DNA of 64,000 nt from Sulfurospirillaceae bacterium (GTDB lineage Bacteria; Campylobacterota; Campylobacteria; Campylobacterales; Sulfurospirillaceae). How positions within the stretch are numbered: the first letter of the stretch is position 1; each line of letters begins with the position of its first letter. Where the stretch lies: contig JAQUGO010000002.1 of the NCBI GenBank assembly GCA_028684065.1, forward strand, positions 310,001 through 374,000, read 5' to 3'. Below are positions 41,905 through 51,057 of this stretch, in pieces. Made by a program: the position numbers and the translations under genes. A model generated the notes under the pieces. The model ran no database searches. It was not told where the DNA came from and saw only the letters and a list, made by a program, of their open reading frames with translations.

Positions 41905-42468
41905 ATGATACTTTACATTCACGGATTTGGTTCAAGTGGAGAGGCTAGCAAGGCGAAAGCTTTGCGTTATTTTTGTCATCAAAAACAGATTCGTTTTATC
42001 GCTCCTTCCCTTCCGAGTATTCCTGATTTAGCGATTAAAACACTCAGTGAGCTCATTGAATCATATCAAGAAAATGAACCCGTTTCTTTGATTGGCTCTT
42101 CTTTAGGTGGCTATTATGCGCTCTATCTTAGCGATAAATACAATCTTAAAGCTGCCCTTATCAATCCTGCGGTTAATGCGCCTGAAACACTGCATCAAGC
42201 TCTTGGGCATGGGATTAATTATTATGATAACTCAAGTTATGAATGGAATGAATCCCATCTTGACATGTTGGTCAATTACGAAATTGAAGAGCCCGAAGAA
42301 GAAACTATTTTACTGTTACTTCAAAAAGGGGATGAGGTGTTGGATTATGAAGAGGCGTGTGATGCCTTACCCAATGCTCAAACCATTTTAGAAGAGGGTG
42401 GTAATCATAGTTTTGAAGGCATTGAGCGTCATTTTGAAACAATCGTAGCCTTTTTAAATGCAGAATAA
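41905..42468 (+). CDS. YqiA/YcfP family alpha/beta-hydrolase (esterase)
   Basis: Small serine hydrolase, 187 residues. N-terminus ILYIHGFGSSG (oxyanion region), nucleophile elbow GSSLGGYYA, Asp in LLQKGDEVLDY and His in GGNHSFEG complete the triad. The family includes YqiA of E. coli with esterase activity on short acyl groups. ATG 41905 is chosen over an upstream in-frame start for its AAAAGGAG ribosome-binding site. Confidence 0.88.
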   Translation: MILYIHGFGSSGEASKAKALRYFCHQKQIRFIAPSLPSIPDLAIKTLSELIESYQENEPVSLIGSSLGGYYALYLSDKYNLKAALINPAVNAPETLHQALGHGINYYDNSSYEWNESHLDMLVNYEIEEPEEETILLLLQKGDEVLDYEEACDALPNAQTILEEGGNHSFEGIERHFETIVAFLNAE

Positions 42469-42493
42469 AAAGCTTCACATGTAAAGCTTTTTA
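42467..42493. terminator. Bidirectional terminator overlapping the stop of the esterase gene
   Basis: AAAAAGCTT / AAGCTTTTT (42467-42475 and 42484-42492) with an eight-base loop that contains ACATGT. It lies between convergent genes; A- and T-runs serve both directions. Confidence 0.85.
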
Positions 42494-42494
42494 T

Positions 42495-42767
42495 TTAGTT
42501 AAAAAAATCACCATGTGTTGTCTCATTCTTAAGTTTTTTCAGTGCCCCAGCAAGCAATGTTTCATAGCGTTTTTCGTCGATATGTAAGGCTTCCATACTG
42601 AGCGTTTTTTCTACGCCCAAAACCGAAGCATTGAGCACTTCAAGCTCTTTTTTGGTAAAGCGTTTTTTAAGAAGCATCGCTAATTCTTCATCGCTTTTAG
42701 TCGGTACACGTTTATCGCCTAGAACGTGCTCGATAATTTTACGGGCTTCTATCTCTTTTAACTTCAT
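42495..42767 (-). CDS. Conserved-looking 90-residue protein, function unknown
   Basis: Charged, helical protein. Residues 45-85 (EVLNASVLGVEKTLSMEAL ... ALKKLKNE) have the rhythm of a sigma-70 region 4-type helix-turn-helix, but there is no other sigma domain and the match is weak. It has a ribosome-binding site (AAGGAAA) and a partial copy of the AraC-linked box (ATAGAACAAAA) about 44 bases upstream. It is last in the leftward EamA run. Confidence 0.6.
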   Translation of the reverse strand: MKLKEIEARKIIEHVLGDKRVPTKSDEELAMLLKKRFTKKELEVLNASVLGVEKTLSMEALHIDEKRYETLLAGALKKLKNETTHGDFFN

Positions 42768-42822
42768 TGTTTTCCTTTAGCCATTTTACTTTTTTTTGCG
42801 CCATTGTAGCATAGAACAAAAA

Positions 42823-43728
42823 TCATTGTGTTTTGCGTGCTTTTTTGCGCATGATGTGAATATTATTTAAAAGCTTAACCGCCCAAAGCGTTAAGACTGT
42901 ACCAAAAACAATAAAGAGATCGACTTTTTCACCTAAGAAAATGGCACTGAGAATAATCGCCGAAAACGGTACCAAAAAGACGAACGAACTCACCTCGGCA
43001 GCGCCTAATTTTTCAATACCTAAGAAAAAAATGGTATTGGCAAAGGTAGAGGCTGCGAGAGAAATCAACAGCGTATTGAGCCAAAAAATGCCATCGAATG
43101 AACCAAACGGTATCGCGCTCACATCGACAAAGAAAAGCCAATCAAAGACAACGGACATAATGTACATGTAAAAGGTAAACACGATAGGCGAAATCTTGGT
43201 TGATTTGGAGCTAACAATCGTCAAGACTGCCCACAAAATAGCTGCCAATAAAAAATAGAGGTTGTGAATCACTAAAATGTGTGCCAAATCAAACGTCCAA
43301 ATATGCAGCATCGTCAAAACACCTACTGCACCTAAACCTAGTGCAAACAGGTCTTTGGTGCTGACTTTTTTGGTGCCCAGTAACACTAAAAAAATAAACG
43401 TTAAAATAGGAATCATTGTCGTCACCATCGCACCACCCAAAGAGGCCGTACCAAACTTTGTTCCAAGGTAATAATATTTGTTGTAAAAAATCAACGCTAA
43501 GGCTGCCAATACGACCAAACCAAAGCTTTTAAGGTCGATTTTGAACGAATGCTTCAACCCAATAATGATAGGAACCATCGTCATTGCTGTAATGCCAAAA
43601 CGCAAGAAAATCATCTCAAAAGCGCTGACATAATGTCCTAAAATTTTCACATTGACCCACGAGCCGCCCCATGCAACCATCGCAAGAAACAGTAAAAAAA
43701 AGAAAATATTTTTCTGCGTCATGTTCAC
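42823..43728 (-). CDS. EamA (DMT) family transporter, copy 1
   Basis: 301 residues with ten hydrophobic segments in two EamA repeats; MVAWGGSWVNVKIL opens the first repeat and FFLGIEKLGAAEVSSFVFLVPFSA lies in the second. Probably exports a small metabolite or amino acid. It is about two-thirds identical by eye to the gene immediately upstream, and the 5' flanks are alike too, so the pair is a tandem duplication. Start at ATG 43728 with AAGGAG. Confidence 0.88.
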   Translation of the reverse strand: MNMTQKNIFFFLLFLAMVAWGGSWVNVKILGHYVSAFEMIFLRFGITAMTMVPIIIGLKHSFKIDLKSFGLVVLAALALIFYNKYYYLGTKFGTASLGGAMVTTMIPILTFIFLVLLGTKKVSTKDLFALGLGAVGVLTMLHIWTFDLAHILVIHNLYFLLAAILWAVLTIVSSKSTKISPIVFTFYMYIMSVVFDWLFFVDVSAIPFGSFDGIFWLNTLLISLAASTFANTIFFLGIEKLGAAEVSSFVFLVPFSAIILSAIFLGEKVDLFIVFGTVLTLWAVKLLNNIHIMRKKARKTQ

Positions 43729-43764
43729 TCCTTGGCGCGCATTCTACTCTTTTTGACTTTATTT

Positions 43765-43781
43765 ATATAGAATAAAATTGC
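43765..43781 (-). promoter_or_regulatory. Candidate AraC-family operator at EamA copy 1
   Basis: Plus-strand ATATAGAATAAAATTGC, 37 bases before the start codon. The identical 17-mer stands before EamA copy 2, and a 15/17 match stands before the araC-type gene. Confidence 0.5.
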
Positions 43782-43806
43782 TTTCTTCTAACTGTACTTA
43801 GAAGTG

Positions 43807-44700
43807 TTAGGAATGTGCTTTTTTTTGCATGATTTTGATATTATTGAGCATCTTAACGGAAACTAGCGTTAGAATCGTTCCTATCACGATAGAAATACTA
43901 ATCGTTTCACCTAGAAAAATAGCACTTAGGATAATGGCTGAAAAAGGTACTAGGAACATAAAAGAACTCACCTCTGCCGCACCTAGTTTTTCAATCCCTA
44001 AAAAGAAAATAGTATTGGCAAAAGCGGTTGAGAGAATAGACATACTCAGCATATTGAGCCAAAAAGATTGGTCATACGTGTGCGATATTAAAACCCCTGT
44101 GTTGATAGAAAAAATCCACACACAAACAACCATCACGACGTACATATAAAAAGTGAAAATAATCGGCGAAACCTTCGTAGCTTTAGAGCTGATAATCGTC
44201 ATAAACGCCCATAAAACAGAGGCTACAAGGAAATAAAAATTTTGTATTACAAAGATATGCTCAACATCCAAACTCCAAACATGCAACATCGTTAAAACTC
44301 CAATAGCCCCCAATGTAAGAGCAAAGGCGTCTTTCTTGCTTATCTTTTTTGACTGCAAAATAGCCATTAAAATAAAGGTATTAATTGGAATAAGCGTGGT
44401 CACCATCGCGCCACCTAGCGATGCCGTACCAAATTTTGTGCCTAAAAAATAGTAGTTCATATACGCTATCATCACCAAAGCCGACATCACAGCCAAGCCA
44501 AAGCTTTTCGCATCAATCCTAAACGATTTTTTGAGCACCATAATCATAGGTACCATCGCCACAACAGTGATGAAAAAGCGTATAAACATCATCTCATAGG
44601 CGTTGATATAGTTACTGATGATTTTGACATTGACCCATGAGCCACCCCACGCAATCATCGAGATAAAAAGTAAAAAGAAAAATAGATTTTTATTTGCCAT
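43807..44700 (-). CDS. EamA (DMT) family transporter, copy 2
   Basis: 297 residues, ten hydrophobic segments. MIAWGGSWVNVKII and FFLGIEKLGAAEVSSFMFLVPFSA repeat the motifs of copy 1 almost exactly. The two may form a heterodimer-like pair or export related substrates. Starts 36 bases after the araC-type gene, at ATG 44700 with AAGGAG; regulation by that gene is likely. Confidence 0.88.
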   Translation of the reverse strand: MANKNLFFFLLFISMIAWGGSWVNVKIISNYINAYEMMFIRFFITVVAMVPMIMVLKKSFRIDAKSFGLAVMSALVMIAYMNYYFLGTKFGTASLGGAMVTTLIPINTFILMAILQSKKISKKDAFALTLGAIGVLTMLHVWSLDVEHIFVIQNFYFLVASVLWAFMTIISSKATKVSPIIFTFYMYVVMVVCVWIFSINTGVLISHTYDQSFWLNMLSMSILSTAFANTIFFLGIEKLGAAEVSSFMFLVPFSAIILSAIFLGETISISIVIGTILTLVSVKMLNNIKIMQKKAHS

Positions 44701-44736
44701 GCAAGCTCCTTGCGTAGAAGTTTACTGCTTTTTGCC

Positions 44737-45546
44737 TCATGAATATAGAATAAAATTGCTTTTTTGAAGCAGTGTTTTAGGAGAATAGCCATAAATCTTG
44801 CGAAAATTACGGATAAAATGCGACTGGTCACTAAAACCCGCTTGCAGTGCGGCATGAGCAAGAGAAGAACCTTCAAGCACTAAAGATTTGGCTTTATAGA
44901 TACGCTCTGAGAGAATGTATTGATGCGGTGTGATGCCCATATGGTCTTTAAAAAGTCTCACAAAATGGTACTTACTTAGCATCGCTGTGGTGGAGAGTTC
45001 ATCGAGTAAAATCTCATTTTCAAGATTTTCGTGAATGTACTCAACTACCATTGAGATGCTCTTTTTAGCCTTACATGTAAAGGGATACGCAACGGTTCTG
45101 TGCGCGTGATGTGTAATGAGATAAGAAAGTGCTTCCATCAGTTTAATCTCCGAGCTCATCGCATCTTCTTTGGCATAAACACTGTGAAAAAAACGGCGCA
45201 ACAGCCCATAAAGGCTCATATCTTCGATGATATGTTTTTCAAAAATTATCATCTTGGACTCACCATACATCTGCTCGTATAAATTGCTTAGAAGCTGGGT
45301 AGTCGGATAAAAATTGGTGTATTGCCAGGCGTGAGAATCGCCATAATGCACTTCACCTGGGTTGATAATTCGTGTGGCGTACTGATACGCACGGCTTGTT
45401 TTATGCCCATGAACGGAGGATTCAAACATTCCATCATGCGTGAGTCCAATGGTATAGGTATCGTGAAAATGGCTCGTAAAGACACCGTTTGAACTGGCAA
45501 TATTCTCAAAAATGGTGTCATGTAAAAGGGAAGGTTTCATGGGCAT
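44737..45546 (-). CDS. AraC-family transcriptional regulator
   Basis: 269 residues. N-terminal cupin-like sensor with FHDTYTIGLTHDG and NPGEVHYGD; C-terminal double helix-turn-helix (about 165-265) with ISMVVEYIHENL, KYHFVRLFKDHMGITPHQYIL and AALQAGFSDQSHFIRNFRKIYGYSPK. Similar regulators control amino-acid or drug exporters of the EamA type. Its own promoter carries the same box as the two transporter promoters, which suggests autoregulation. The start could be the second Met, two residues in. Confidence 0.9.
   Translation of the reverse strand: MPMKPSLLHDTIFENIASSNGVFTSHFHDTYTIGLTHDGMFESSVHGHKTSRAYQYATRIINPGEVHYGDSHAWQYTNFYPTTQLLSNLYEQMYGESKMIIFEKHIIEDMSLYGLLRRFFHSVYAKEDAMSSEIKLMEALSYLITHHAHRTVAYPFTCKAKKSISMVVEYIHENLENEILLDELSTTAMLSKYHFVRLFKDHMGITPHQYILSERIYKAKSLVLEGSSLAHAALQAGFSDQSHFIRNFRKIYGYSPKTLLQKSNFILYS
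44743..44759 (-). promoter_or_regulatory. Candidate AraC-family operator at EamA copy 2
   Basis: ATATAGAATAAAATTGC inside the last codons of the araC-type gene, 43 bases before the transporter start. Identical to the copy at 43765. Confidence 0.5.
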
Positions 45547-45570
45547 ATTATAACCAAATACGCACCCTTA

Positions 45571-45587
45571 AAATAGAACAAAATTGC
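45571..45587 (-). promoter_or_regulatory. Candidate operator at the araC-type promoter
   Basis: AAATAGAACAAAATTGC, 25 bases before the gene start; 15 of 17 bases match the box at the two EamA promoters. Confidence 0.45.
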
Positions 45588-45589
45588 GC

Positions 45590-45988
45590 CTAATAGTATT
45601 TGAATTTGACGGCTTTACCTTTGGCTTCTAACCCGCCACCTGTGCCCTTCCAGTCATTTTCAACTTTTTTATATTGCACATAAATAACCGCATTAGCGCC
45701 CAATCTTGCCGCCTCTTCTTTCAGTTTTACATTGACTGCTTCTTTGCTAGGCGTCAAGAAAAAAAGTACGCCCGAAGATGTTTTCACCGAAATATCCTGC
45801 ACCAAAGTATAGGGCCTATCTAAATCTAATTCACTGATAACGACATTTTCTGGCAAAATTTTAGCTTTCTCAACTACAATAGTAGGTGTCGTTTTAGTTT
45901 GGTTAGTTTGGCTCCAAAACTGCCAAGAACACCCTGAAAATAAAAACAACACACCCACTAAACTTACATGTAAAGCTTTAGATAACAT
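45590..45988 (-). CDS. Small lipoprotein, DUF4156-like
   Basis: About 132 residues. Signal peptide with lipobox LFSGC (Cys about residue 20), then a beta-rich domain including VKLKEEAARLGANAVIYVQYKK, the pattern of DUF4156/Rcs-type lipoproteins. The frame is open eight codons farther; ATG 45988 is preferred because AGGAG then lies five bases upstream. One TTACATGTAA palindrome (45964) lies within its signal-peptide codons. Confidence 0.7.
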   Translation of the reverse strand: MLSKALHVSLVGVLFLFSGCSWQFWSQTNQTKTTPTIVVEKAKILPENVVISELDLDRPYTLVQDISVKTSSGVLFFLTPSKEAVNVKLKEEAARLGANAVIYVQYKKVENDWKGTGGGLEAKGKAVKFKYY

Positions 45989-46215
45989 CATTTCTCCTAT
46001 TTTAATTTTCAATACGTTTTTAGAGCTACACTCTAAAAACTACGTTAACGCTGAGTTTTTTTCAGCAGAAGGCTCACGCACTTTTGGTGCTTTATTTCTT
46101 GCAAAATTTGTTTTTTAAAAGTCTAATGTATATTATGGCAAAAACACCTTTATAGCTCGCTAAGCCAATAGCGCCTATAATTCTCTCATCGCTATAAGTG
46201 TTCAAGGAGTTTTTT

Positions 46216-46629
46216 ATGGGAAAGATTGAATCATTACTCTCAAAATTTCACAGCACCGACATCGCAGTGCTTTTGTTACGTCTAGCCGTTGGCTGTTTGA
46301 TGCTTTTTCATGGGTTTTATAAATTACAACAAGGTATTGGCGGTATTGAAAGACTTGTTAGCAATGCACATTTACCGCAATTTTTGGCCTATGGTGTTTT
46401 TATCGGCGAGCTTATTATTCCTGTTTTCCTGATTTTAGGACTTTGGACACGCGCCTCAGCATTGGTTTTAGCATTAACTATGATGAGTGCTATCTATCTG
46501 GCTTTTGGCTCAAAACTTTTGGCACTCAACACGCAAGGTGGACTTGCGATAGAACTTCCACTACTTTTTTTAGTCGGCTCTTTAGTCTTGATTTTTACCG
46601 GTGGAGGAAAATGGAGCGTGATACGCTAA
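46216..46629 (+). CDS. DoxX family membrane protein
   Basis: 137 residues, four transmembrane segments; LRLAVGCLMLFHGFYKLQQGIGGIE at the N-terminus (shown here in part as LRLAVGCLMLFHG and FYKLQQG) and YGVFIGELIIPVFLILGLWTR are DoxX/YphA hallmarks. Function is not settled; homologues act in thiol-redox or sulfur oxidation complexes. AAGGAG at 46204 sets the start. The AMMECR1 gene follows after 23 bases, so it may lead that operon. Confidence 0.85.
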   Translation: MGKIESLLSKFHSTDIAVLLLRLAVGCLMLFHGFYKLQQGIGGIERLVSNAHLPQFLAYGVFIGELIIPVFLILGLWTRASALVLALTMMSAIYLAFGSKLLALNTQGGLAIELPLLFLVGSLVLIFTGGGKWSVIR

Positions 46630-46652
46630 ATCATGCCCACAAAGGAGAATGA

Positions 46653-47195
46653 ATGAACGAAATTATCATCTCTATCGCAAAACAGAGTATTCATGATGCA
46701 TTCAAGCATATCCAAAGTATTGATAAACTAGCACTTTTAAAACAGTACCCACACTTCCAGACATTAGGAGCTACCTTTGTCACACTTACGCTAGATGGAA
46801 ATCTCCGAGGCTGTATCGGATCACTGATTGCACATCAGCCACTCTTAGACGATTTGATTGCCAACGCTAAAGCCGCCGCTTTTGAAGACCCCCGTTTTTA
46901 TCCACTCAGCCAAGAAGAGTTTGAAAGAGTGCACATCGAAGTCTCACTGCTCAGTGTGCCTGAGCCTGTTTTATACGATAGTGTTGAGGATTTAAAAACA
47001 AAAATAACACCTCGTACAGATGGTATTATTTTGCAAAAAGGAAGTCGTAAAGCAACCTTTTTACCACAAGTCTGGGAGCAATTACCAAGTTTTGAACTCT
47101 TTTTTTCCCATCTTTGTCAAAAAGCTGGTTTAGCGTCACATTGTTTGGAAATGCATCCTGAAATTTGGCGATACACCGTTGAGAAAATAGACTAA
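46653..47195 (+). CDS. amrA: AmmeMemoRadiSam system protein A (AMMECR1 domain)
   Basis: 180 residues of the AMMECR1 family. The invariant LDGNLRGCIGSL and the AFEDPRFYPL block are visible, with EVSLLSVPEP later. Proteins of this family are conserved from archaea to humans with no proven function. In bacteria they travel with a Memo protein and a radical SAM enzyme, exactly as here. The stop overlaps the next start by one base. Confidence 0.9.
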   Translation: MNEIIISIAKQSIHDAFKHIQSIDKLALLKQYPHFQTLGATFVTLTLDGNLRGCIGSLIAHQPLLDDLIANAKAAAFEDPRFYPLSQEEFERVHIEVSLLSVPEPVLYDSVEDLKTKITPRTDGIILQKGSRKATFLPQVWEQLPSFELFFSHLCQKAGLASHCLEMHPEIWRYTVEKID

Positions 47196-48187
47196 TGAAC
47201 TACTTTACACCTAAAGACGATAAGCTGGTTTGTCTTTTATGCGGTCATTATTGCACCTTAAAAGAGGGACAAAAAGGGCTTTGTGGTGTCAATCAAAATA
47301 TCGCTGGTACAGTGAAAAATATGGTCTATGGCCGTCCCAGTGCTCTGCATGTAGACCCAATTGAAAAAAAACCACTGTACCATTTTTTACCCTCATCCAA
47401 AGCTTTTTCTATGGGTACGATTGGGTGTAATTTCAAATGTCCTTTTTGCCAGAATTGGAGCCTTTCGCAAGAAAAATCATTGCCAGACACAGACTATTTT
47501 TCACCTGAACGCATTGTTGAACTTGCCAAAAAGAATGACTGCCAATCCATCGCTTTTACCTATAATGAGCCCACTATTTTTTACCCCTATGCGAAAGATA
47601 TTGCCCTTTTAGCCCACCGCGAGGGCATTAAAAACATCTATGTTACCAATGGCTTTGAATCCAGCGAAGTCATAGACGATATGGTAGGAATTATTGATGC
47701 GGTCAATGTAGATTTAAAATCATTTAGTCACAACTACTACCAAAAAGAATTAGGCGGCAATCTTGAACTTATTCTTGAAAACATCAAGCATTTTAAGCGT
47801 AACCACATTTGGATGGAGATTACAACACTTATCATACCTACTAAAAATGATAGCGATGAGGAATTGCGTCACATGGCAGCATTTATCGCTCAGGAGATTG
47901 GACGAAATACCCCTTGGCATTTGAGTGCCTTTCACCCAGACTTCAAAGAAACAGCACTTCCATCCACGTCCGTCCAGACACTTCAAAGAGCGTATGCTAT
48001 CGCCAAAGAAGCAGGGCTTCATCATGTCTATCTAGGCAATGTCCACCTTGAAAATGATACACGATGTGCGACATGTAATGAAATTTTGATTCAAAGAAGC
48101 CATTTCAGTGTAATTCAAAACAGGCTTATCAAAGGGTGTTGCCCTAAATGCCTTAACCCATTAGAAGGAATATTTGATGCAAATTAG
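47195..48187 (+). CDS. amrS: AmmeMemoRadiSam system radical SAM enzyme
   Basis: 330 residues. CNFKCPFC is the CxxxCxxC cluster motif (Cys78, 82, 85) in a TIM-barrel with IAFTYNEPTIF and LSAFHPDFKE, related to pyruvate formate-lyase activases. Extra cysteines at the N-terminus (LVCLLCGHYC, GLCGV) and a zinc-ribbon-like tail (TRCATC, GCCPKC) may hold further metals. Substrate unknown; the partners are AMMECR1 and Memo proteins. Its end overlaps the Memo gene by 11 bases. Confidence 0.9.
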   Translation: MNYFTPKDDKLVCLLCGHYCTLKEGQKGLCGVNQNIAGTVKNMVYGRPSALHVDPIEKKPLYHFLPSSKAFSMGTIGCNFKCPFCQNWSLSQEKSLPDTDYFSPERIVELAKKNDCQSIAFTYNEPTIFYPYAKDIALLAHREGIKNIYVTNGFESSEVIDDMVGIIDAVNVDLKSFSHNYYQKELGGNLELILENIKHFKRNHIWMEITTLIIPTKNDSDEELRHMAAFIAQEIGRNTPWHLSAFHPDFKETALPSTSVQTLQRAYAIAKEAGLHHVYLGNVHLENDTRCATCNEILIQRSHFSVIQNRLIKGCCPKCLNPLEGIFDAN

Positions 48188-48977
48188 ACAAAGTGCTGTT
48201 GCAGGCACGTTTTATCCAAGTGATTGTGCAGAGATTCAACACTATATTGCACATTTTACAGAAACGATGCCCAATACAACATGCCACGACATACCCCAAG
48301 CTCTCATAGTGCCACATGCAGGGTATATTTACAGCGGTTTTACGGCCAATATGGCCTACCATTTAGCGGCCTCTAAACGTAACGATATTAGCCGAGTAGT
48401 TGTTATCGGTCCAAGTCATCGCACCTACCTTGAAGGTGCTTCCATTGCCTTGTATAATGCATTTCAAACACCGTGTGGCACTATTACTATTGACTTAGAT
48501 TTTAGCCTTGAACTCAAAAAACGCTTTGATTTTCTCCAGTTTGTTCCAGAAGCCCATAGCGAACACTCAACCGAAGTGCAAATGCCTTTTATTCAGCATT
48601 ACTTTCCTCAAGCCAGCGTTATTGAACTTGTCTATGGGAAAATGAGTTCCGAAAAACTTTCCAGCCTTATTGATGTTCTTTTAAAAGAAGAGGGCACATT
48701 GGTGGTTATCAGCACCGACTTGAGCCATTTTTTTACACAAAGAGAGGCAATGATGCTTGATAATGTTTGTATTAAAGCCATTGATGCTCGTAATCTTAAC
48801 GCACTTGATGAGTGCGAAGCGTGTGGAATCACGGGAGTAAAAGCCTTAGTTCAGTCAGCATTGACGCACAACCTACAGCCACACTTTTTAGACTATCGTA
48901 CCAGTTATGAGCGGAGTCACGATGCTAGCAATGTTGTCGGTTATACGGCATTCGCATTAACCCGTGAGAGTGTGTGA
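48177..48977 (+). CDS. amrB: AmmeMemoRadiSam system protein B (Memo family)
   Basis: 266 residues, related to human MEMO1 and LigB-type non-haem iron dioxygenases. Putative metal-site segments are VPHAGYIYSG, GPSHRTYLEG, EHSTEVQMPFI, STDLSHFF and the Cys in CGITGVKAL. Start ATG 48177 rather than the TTG one codon earlier. The three genes are tightly overlapped, which supports a joint complex or pathway. Confidence 0.9.
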   Translation: MQIRQSAVAGTFYPSDCAEIQHYIAHFTETMPNTTCHDIPQALIVPHAGYIYSGFTANMAYHLAASKRNDISRVVVIGPSHRTYLEGASIALYNAFQTPCGTITIDLDFSLELKKRFDFLQFVPEAHSEHSTEVQMPFIQHYFPQASVIELVYGKMSSEKLSSLIDVLLKEEGTLVVISTDLSHFFTQREAMMLDNVCIKAIDARNLNALDECEACGITGVKALVQSALTHNLQPHFLDYRTSYERSHDASNVVGYTAFALTRESV

Positions 48978-49007
48978 GAATCAAAAACAAACTAAAAAAG
49001 GAAATCT

Positions 49008-49616
49008 ATGAAAAAAGACTATTTTACGGAAAAATCAAAACTGTATGAAAAAGAAGCCGCACGTACCAATAATGTCAAAAATATTGGTGAATCTATTGTA
49101 GAAAAACGCATGTATGATAAAACCACTACCCATATTATGGATTTTGGTTCAGGTACAGGGCTTTTGACCGAACAAATCGCTCCACATGTGCGTAAAATTA
49201 CAACGGTCGATATTTCGCCTTCGATGAATGAACAACTTCGCGCTAAAGCCAACAGCCTTACATGTGAGCTTTCGATGCTTGAGCTTGACCTCACCACGGC
49301 CGAACTAGATGAAACATTTGATGGCATTATCTCTTCCATGACCATTCATCATGTGGAAGATGTACAAGCCCTTTTTCACAAATTTTACCGCTTACTCAAC
49401 AATGGAGGAACTATCGCACTTGCAGATTTAGACAAAGAAGATGGCACGTTTCACACTGAAGATATGGGCGTTTTTCATTTTGGATTTGACCAAGAAGAGT
49501 TTGCTACTTTGGCAAAAAATGCAGGCTTTAAAGATGTGAATATTGGGATCGTCAGTGTGGCTAAAAAACCTTATGGAGATTATCCTATTTTTTTATTGAC
49601 GGGAACAAAACGCTAA
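49008..49616 (+). CDS. Class I SAM-dependent methyltransferase
   Basis: 202 residues. Motif I is DFGSGTGLLTEQIA, followed by TTVDISPSMNEQ and SSMTIHHVED, a UbiE/BioC-like small-molecule methyltransferase pattern. It begins 30 bases after the Memo gene with AAGGAAA, so it may be a fourth member of the AmmeMemoRadiSam operon. Substrate unknown. Confidence 0.78.
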   Translation: MKKDYFTEKSKLYEKEAARTNNVKNIGESIVEKRMYDKTTTHIMDFGSGTGLLTEQIAPHVRKITTVDISPSMNEQLRAKANSLTCELSMLELDLTTAELDETFDGIISSMTIHHVEDVQALFHKFYRLLNNGGTIALADLDKEDGTFHTEDMGVFHFGFDQEEFATLAKNAGFKDVNIGIVSVAKKPYGDYPIFLLTGTKR

Positions 49617-49647
49617 TCGTTTATAAGTATGCCAAAATGATGGCGTT

Positions 49648-50982
49648 TTAAGAACCCATACCATTTAATTGATTGGCAACATGCTTTGCATGGTTATCTG
49701 TCATTCCAACGATATAATCGACTACTCGTTGGTACATCATGTATAAGTTACTTGATTTTTCAGGTTTATCGTTACCCATTAATTCTAAGGCACGCTTATT
49801 TCTAAAAGATAGTTTTGTTTCATTCTCTTTTATGTACAACTCATAAGTTGCACGTATCAAGTTATCAAGCAGTGTTTCAATGATATTATAAGCCCCTAAT
49901 TCGAGTTCAATTTTTCTTTTTTCATTAAATATCTTTCGACTTCCCAATTCTTTTGCCTCTTTGATTCCCGCCTTAAGTTGTTCGTTTGTAAATTTATCAA
50001 TCAAATCTTTTGGCTGACTTTCACCCATAATTGCATCATAATTTTTTTCAAAAACTTCCATGGTATGCATCGCTAAATGATTCATTGATATAGCTACCAA
50101 TTTAGATACTTTTTGAATATCTTTATAGTGCGTATCATCATAGGTCTCTTGCGTTATTTTTTCACCACAAATTAAATTAAACGTTTTTTTCATATCTTCA
50201 AACGTAATAATATTGAGTTCAAAGGCATCTTGTAAATCTAATAATCCATAACAAATATCATCAGAAGCTTCCATCAAATAAGAGAGAGGATGCCTTCTAA
50301 ACGAACCATCACCTTTAGTTAGACCAAGTTCCTCAAATAAAATTTTAAAAAACTCTTTTTCACTTTGAAAATAATTAAATTTTGATTTGCCAATACTTTT
50401 ACAATGATCTGAAGCATACGGATACTTTATCAACGTTCCTAAGGTTGAGAATGTAAGGTGCATACCGCCACTAAATAAATTATTTTCTAATTGACTGACT
50501 ATTCTAAAACTTTGGGCATTACCATCAATGTTTTGAAAATCTTCTCTTTCCTTTTCCGTTAATTCTTTTAAAAAATTCTCTTGCGCATTTTTTGCAAACC
50601 ACTCTTTAATGACTTCTTCACCTGCATGTCCAAAGGGTGGATTACCTATATCGTGCGCTAAACATGCTGTTTGAATAATATAAGCAACATCATAGGGGTT
50701 AATGGTATCGTCATATCCATTTTTTAAAAATTCCCCAGCTTTTAACCCTAAACTTCTGCCAACACTCGCAACCTCTAAACTATGCGTAAGCCTATTATGA
50801 ACATGGTCATTTTTTGATAAAGGGTGAACTTGTGTTTTTTTGGAGAGTCGTCTAAATGAATTGGAAAAGATTAAGCGATCATAGTCCTTGTGAAAACTAC
50901 TTCGGTAATATTCTTGGTTACTATCTTCTTCTATTTTACTAGGGCTGTAGTATCTTTTTTTTGATAATAAATTTTTCCACAT
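49648..50982 (-). CDS. dgt: Deoxyguanosinetriphosphate triphosphohydrolase-like protein (dGTPase)
   Basis: HD-domain enzyme that splits dGTP (or another dNTP) to nucleoside and triphosphate. [35 protein letters not shown] and the HD motif [17 protein letters not shown] are the family signature. 444 residues from ATG 50982, chosen because AAGGA lies upstream; an in-frame ATG at 51000 lacks one. It contributes to dNTP balance, echoing the reductase cluster 30 kb away, but is otherwise isolated. Confidence 0.9.
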   Translation of the reverse strand: MWKNLLSKKRYYSPSKIEEDSNQEYYRSSFHKDYDRLIFSNSFRRLSKKTQVHPLSKNDHVHNRLTHSLEVASVGRSLGLKAGEFLKNGYDDTINPYDVAYIIQTACLAHDIGNPPFGHAGEEVIKEWFAKNAQENFLKELTEKEREDFQNIDGNAQSFRIVSQLENNLFSGGMHLTFSTLGTLIKYPYASDHCKSIGKSKFNYFQSEKEFFKILFEELGLTKGDGSFRRHPLSYLMEASDDICYGLLDLQDAFELNIITFEDMKKTFNLICGEKITQETYDDTHYKDIQKVSKLVAISMNHLAMHTMEVFEKNYDAIMGESQPKDLIDKFTNEQLKAGIKEAKELGSRKIFNEKRKIELELGAYNIIETLLDNLIRATYELYIKENETKLSFRNKRALELMGNDKPEKSSNLYMMYQRVVDYIVGMTDNHAKHVANQLNGMGS

Positions 50983-51057
50983 ATTTATGGCATCCTTCAT
51001 AAAATAGATTTATCTCTCAGTATAAAAATAGACCTCAATGCATAATGATAATACCAT

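Noticed and set aside
42495-42767. The 90-residue protein as a sigma factor
   Set aside because: Only a weak region-4-like rhythm, with no regions 1-3.
49605-49650. Terminator between the convergent methyltransferase and dgt genes
   Set aside because: AAAACGC/GCGTTTT arms exist but are separated by a long loop, so not supported as a standard terminator.
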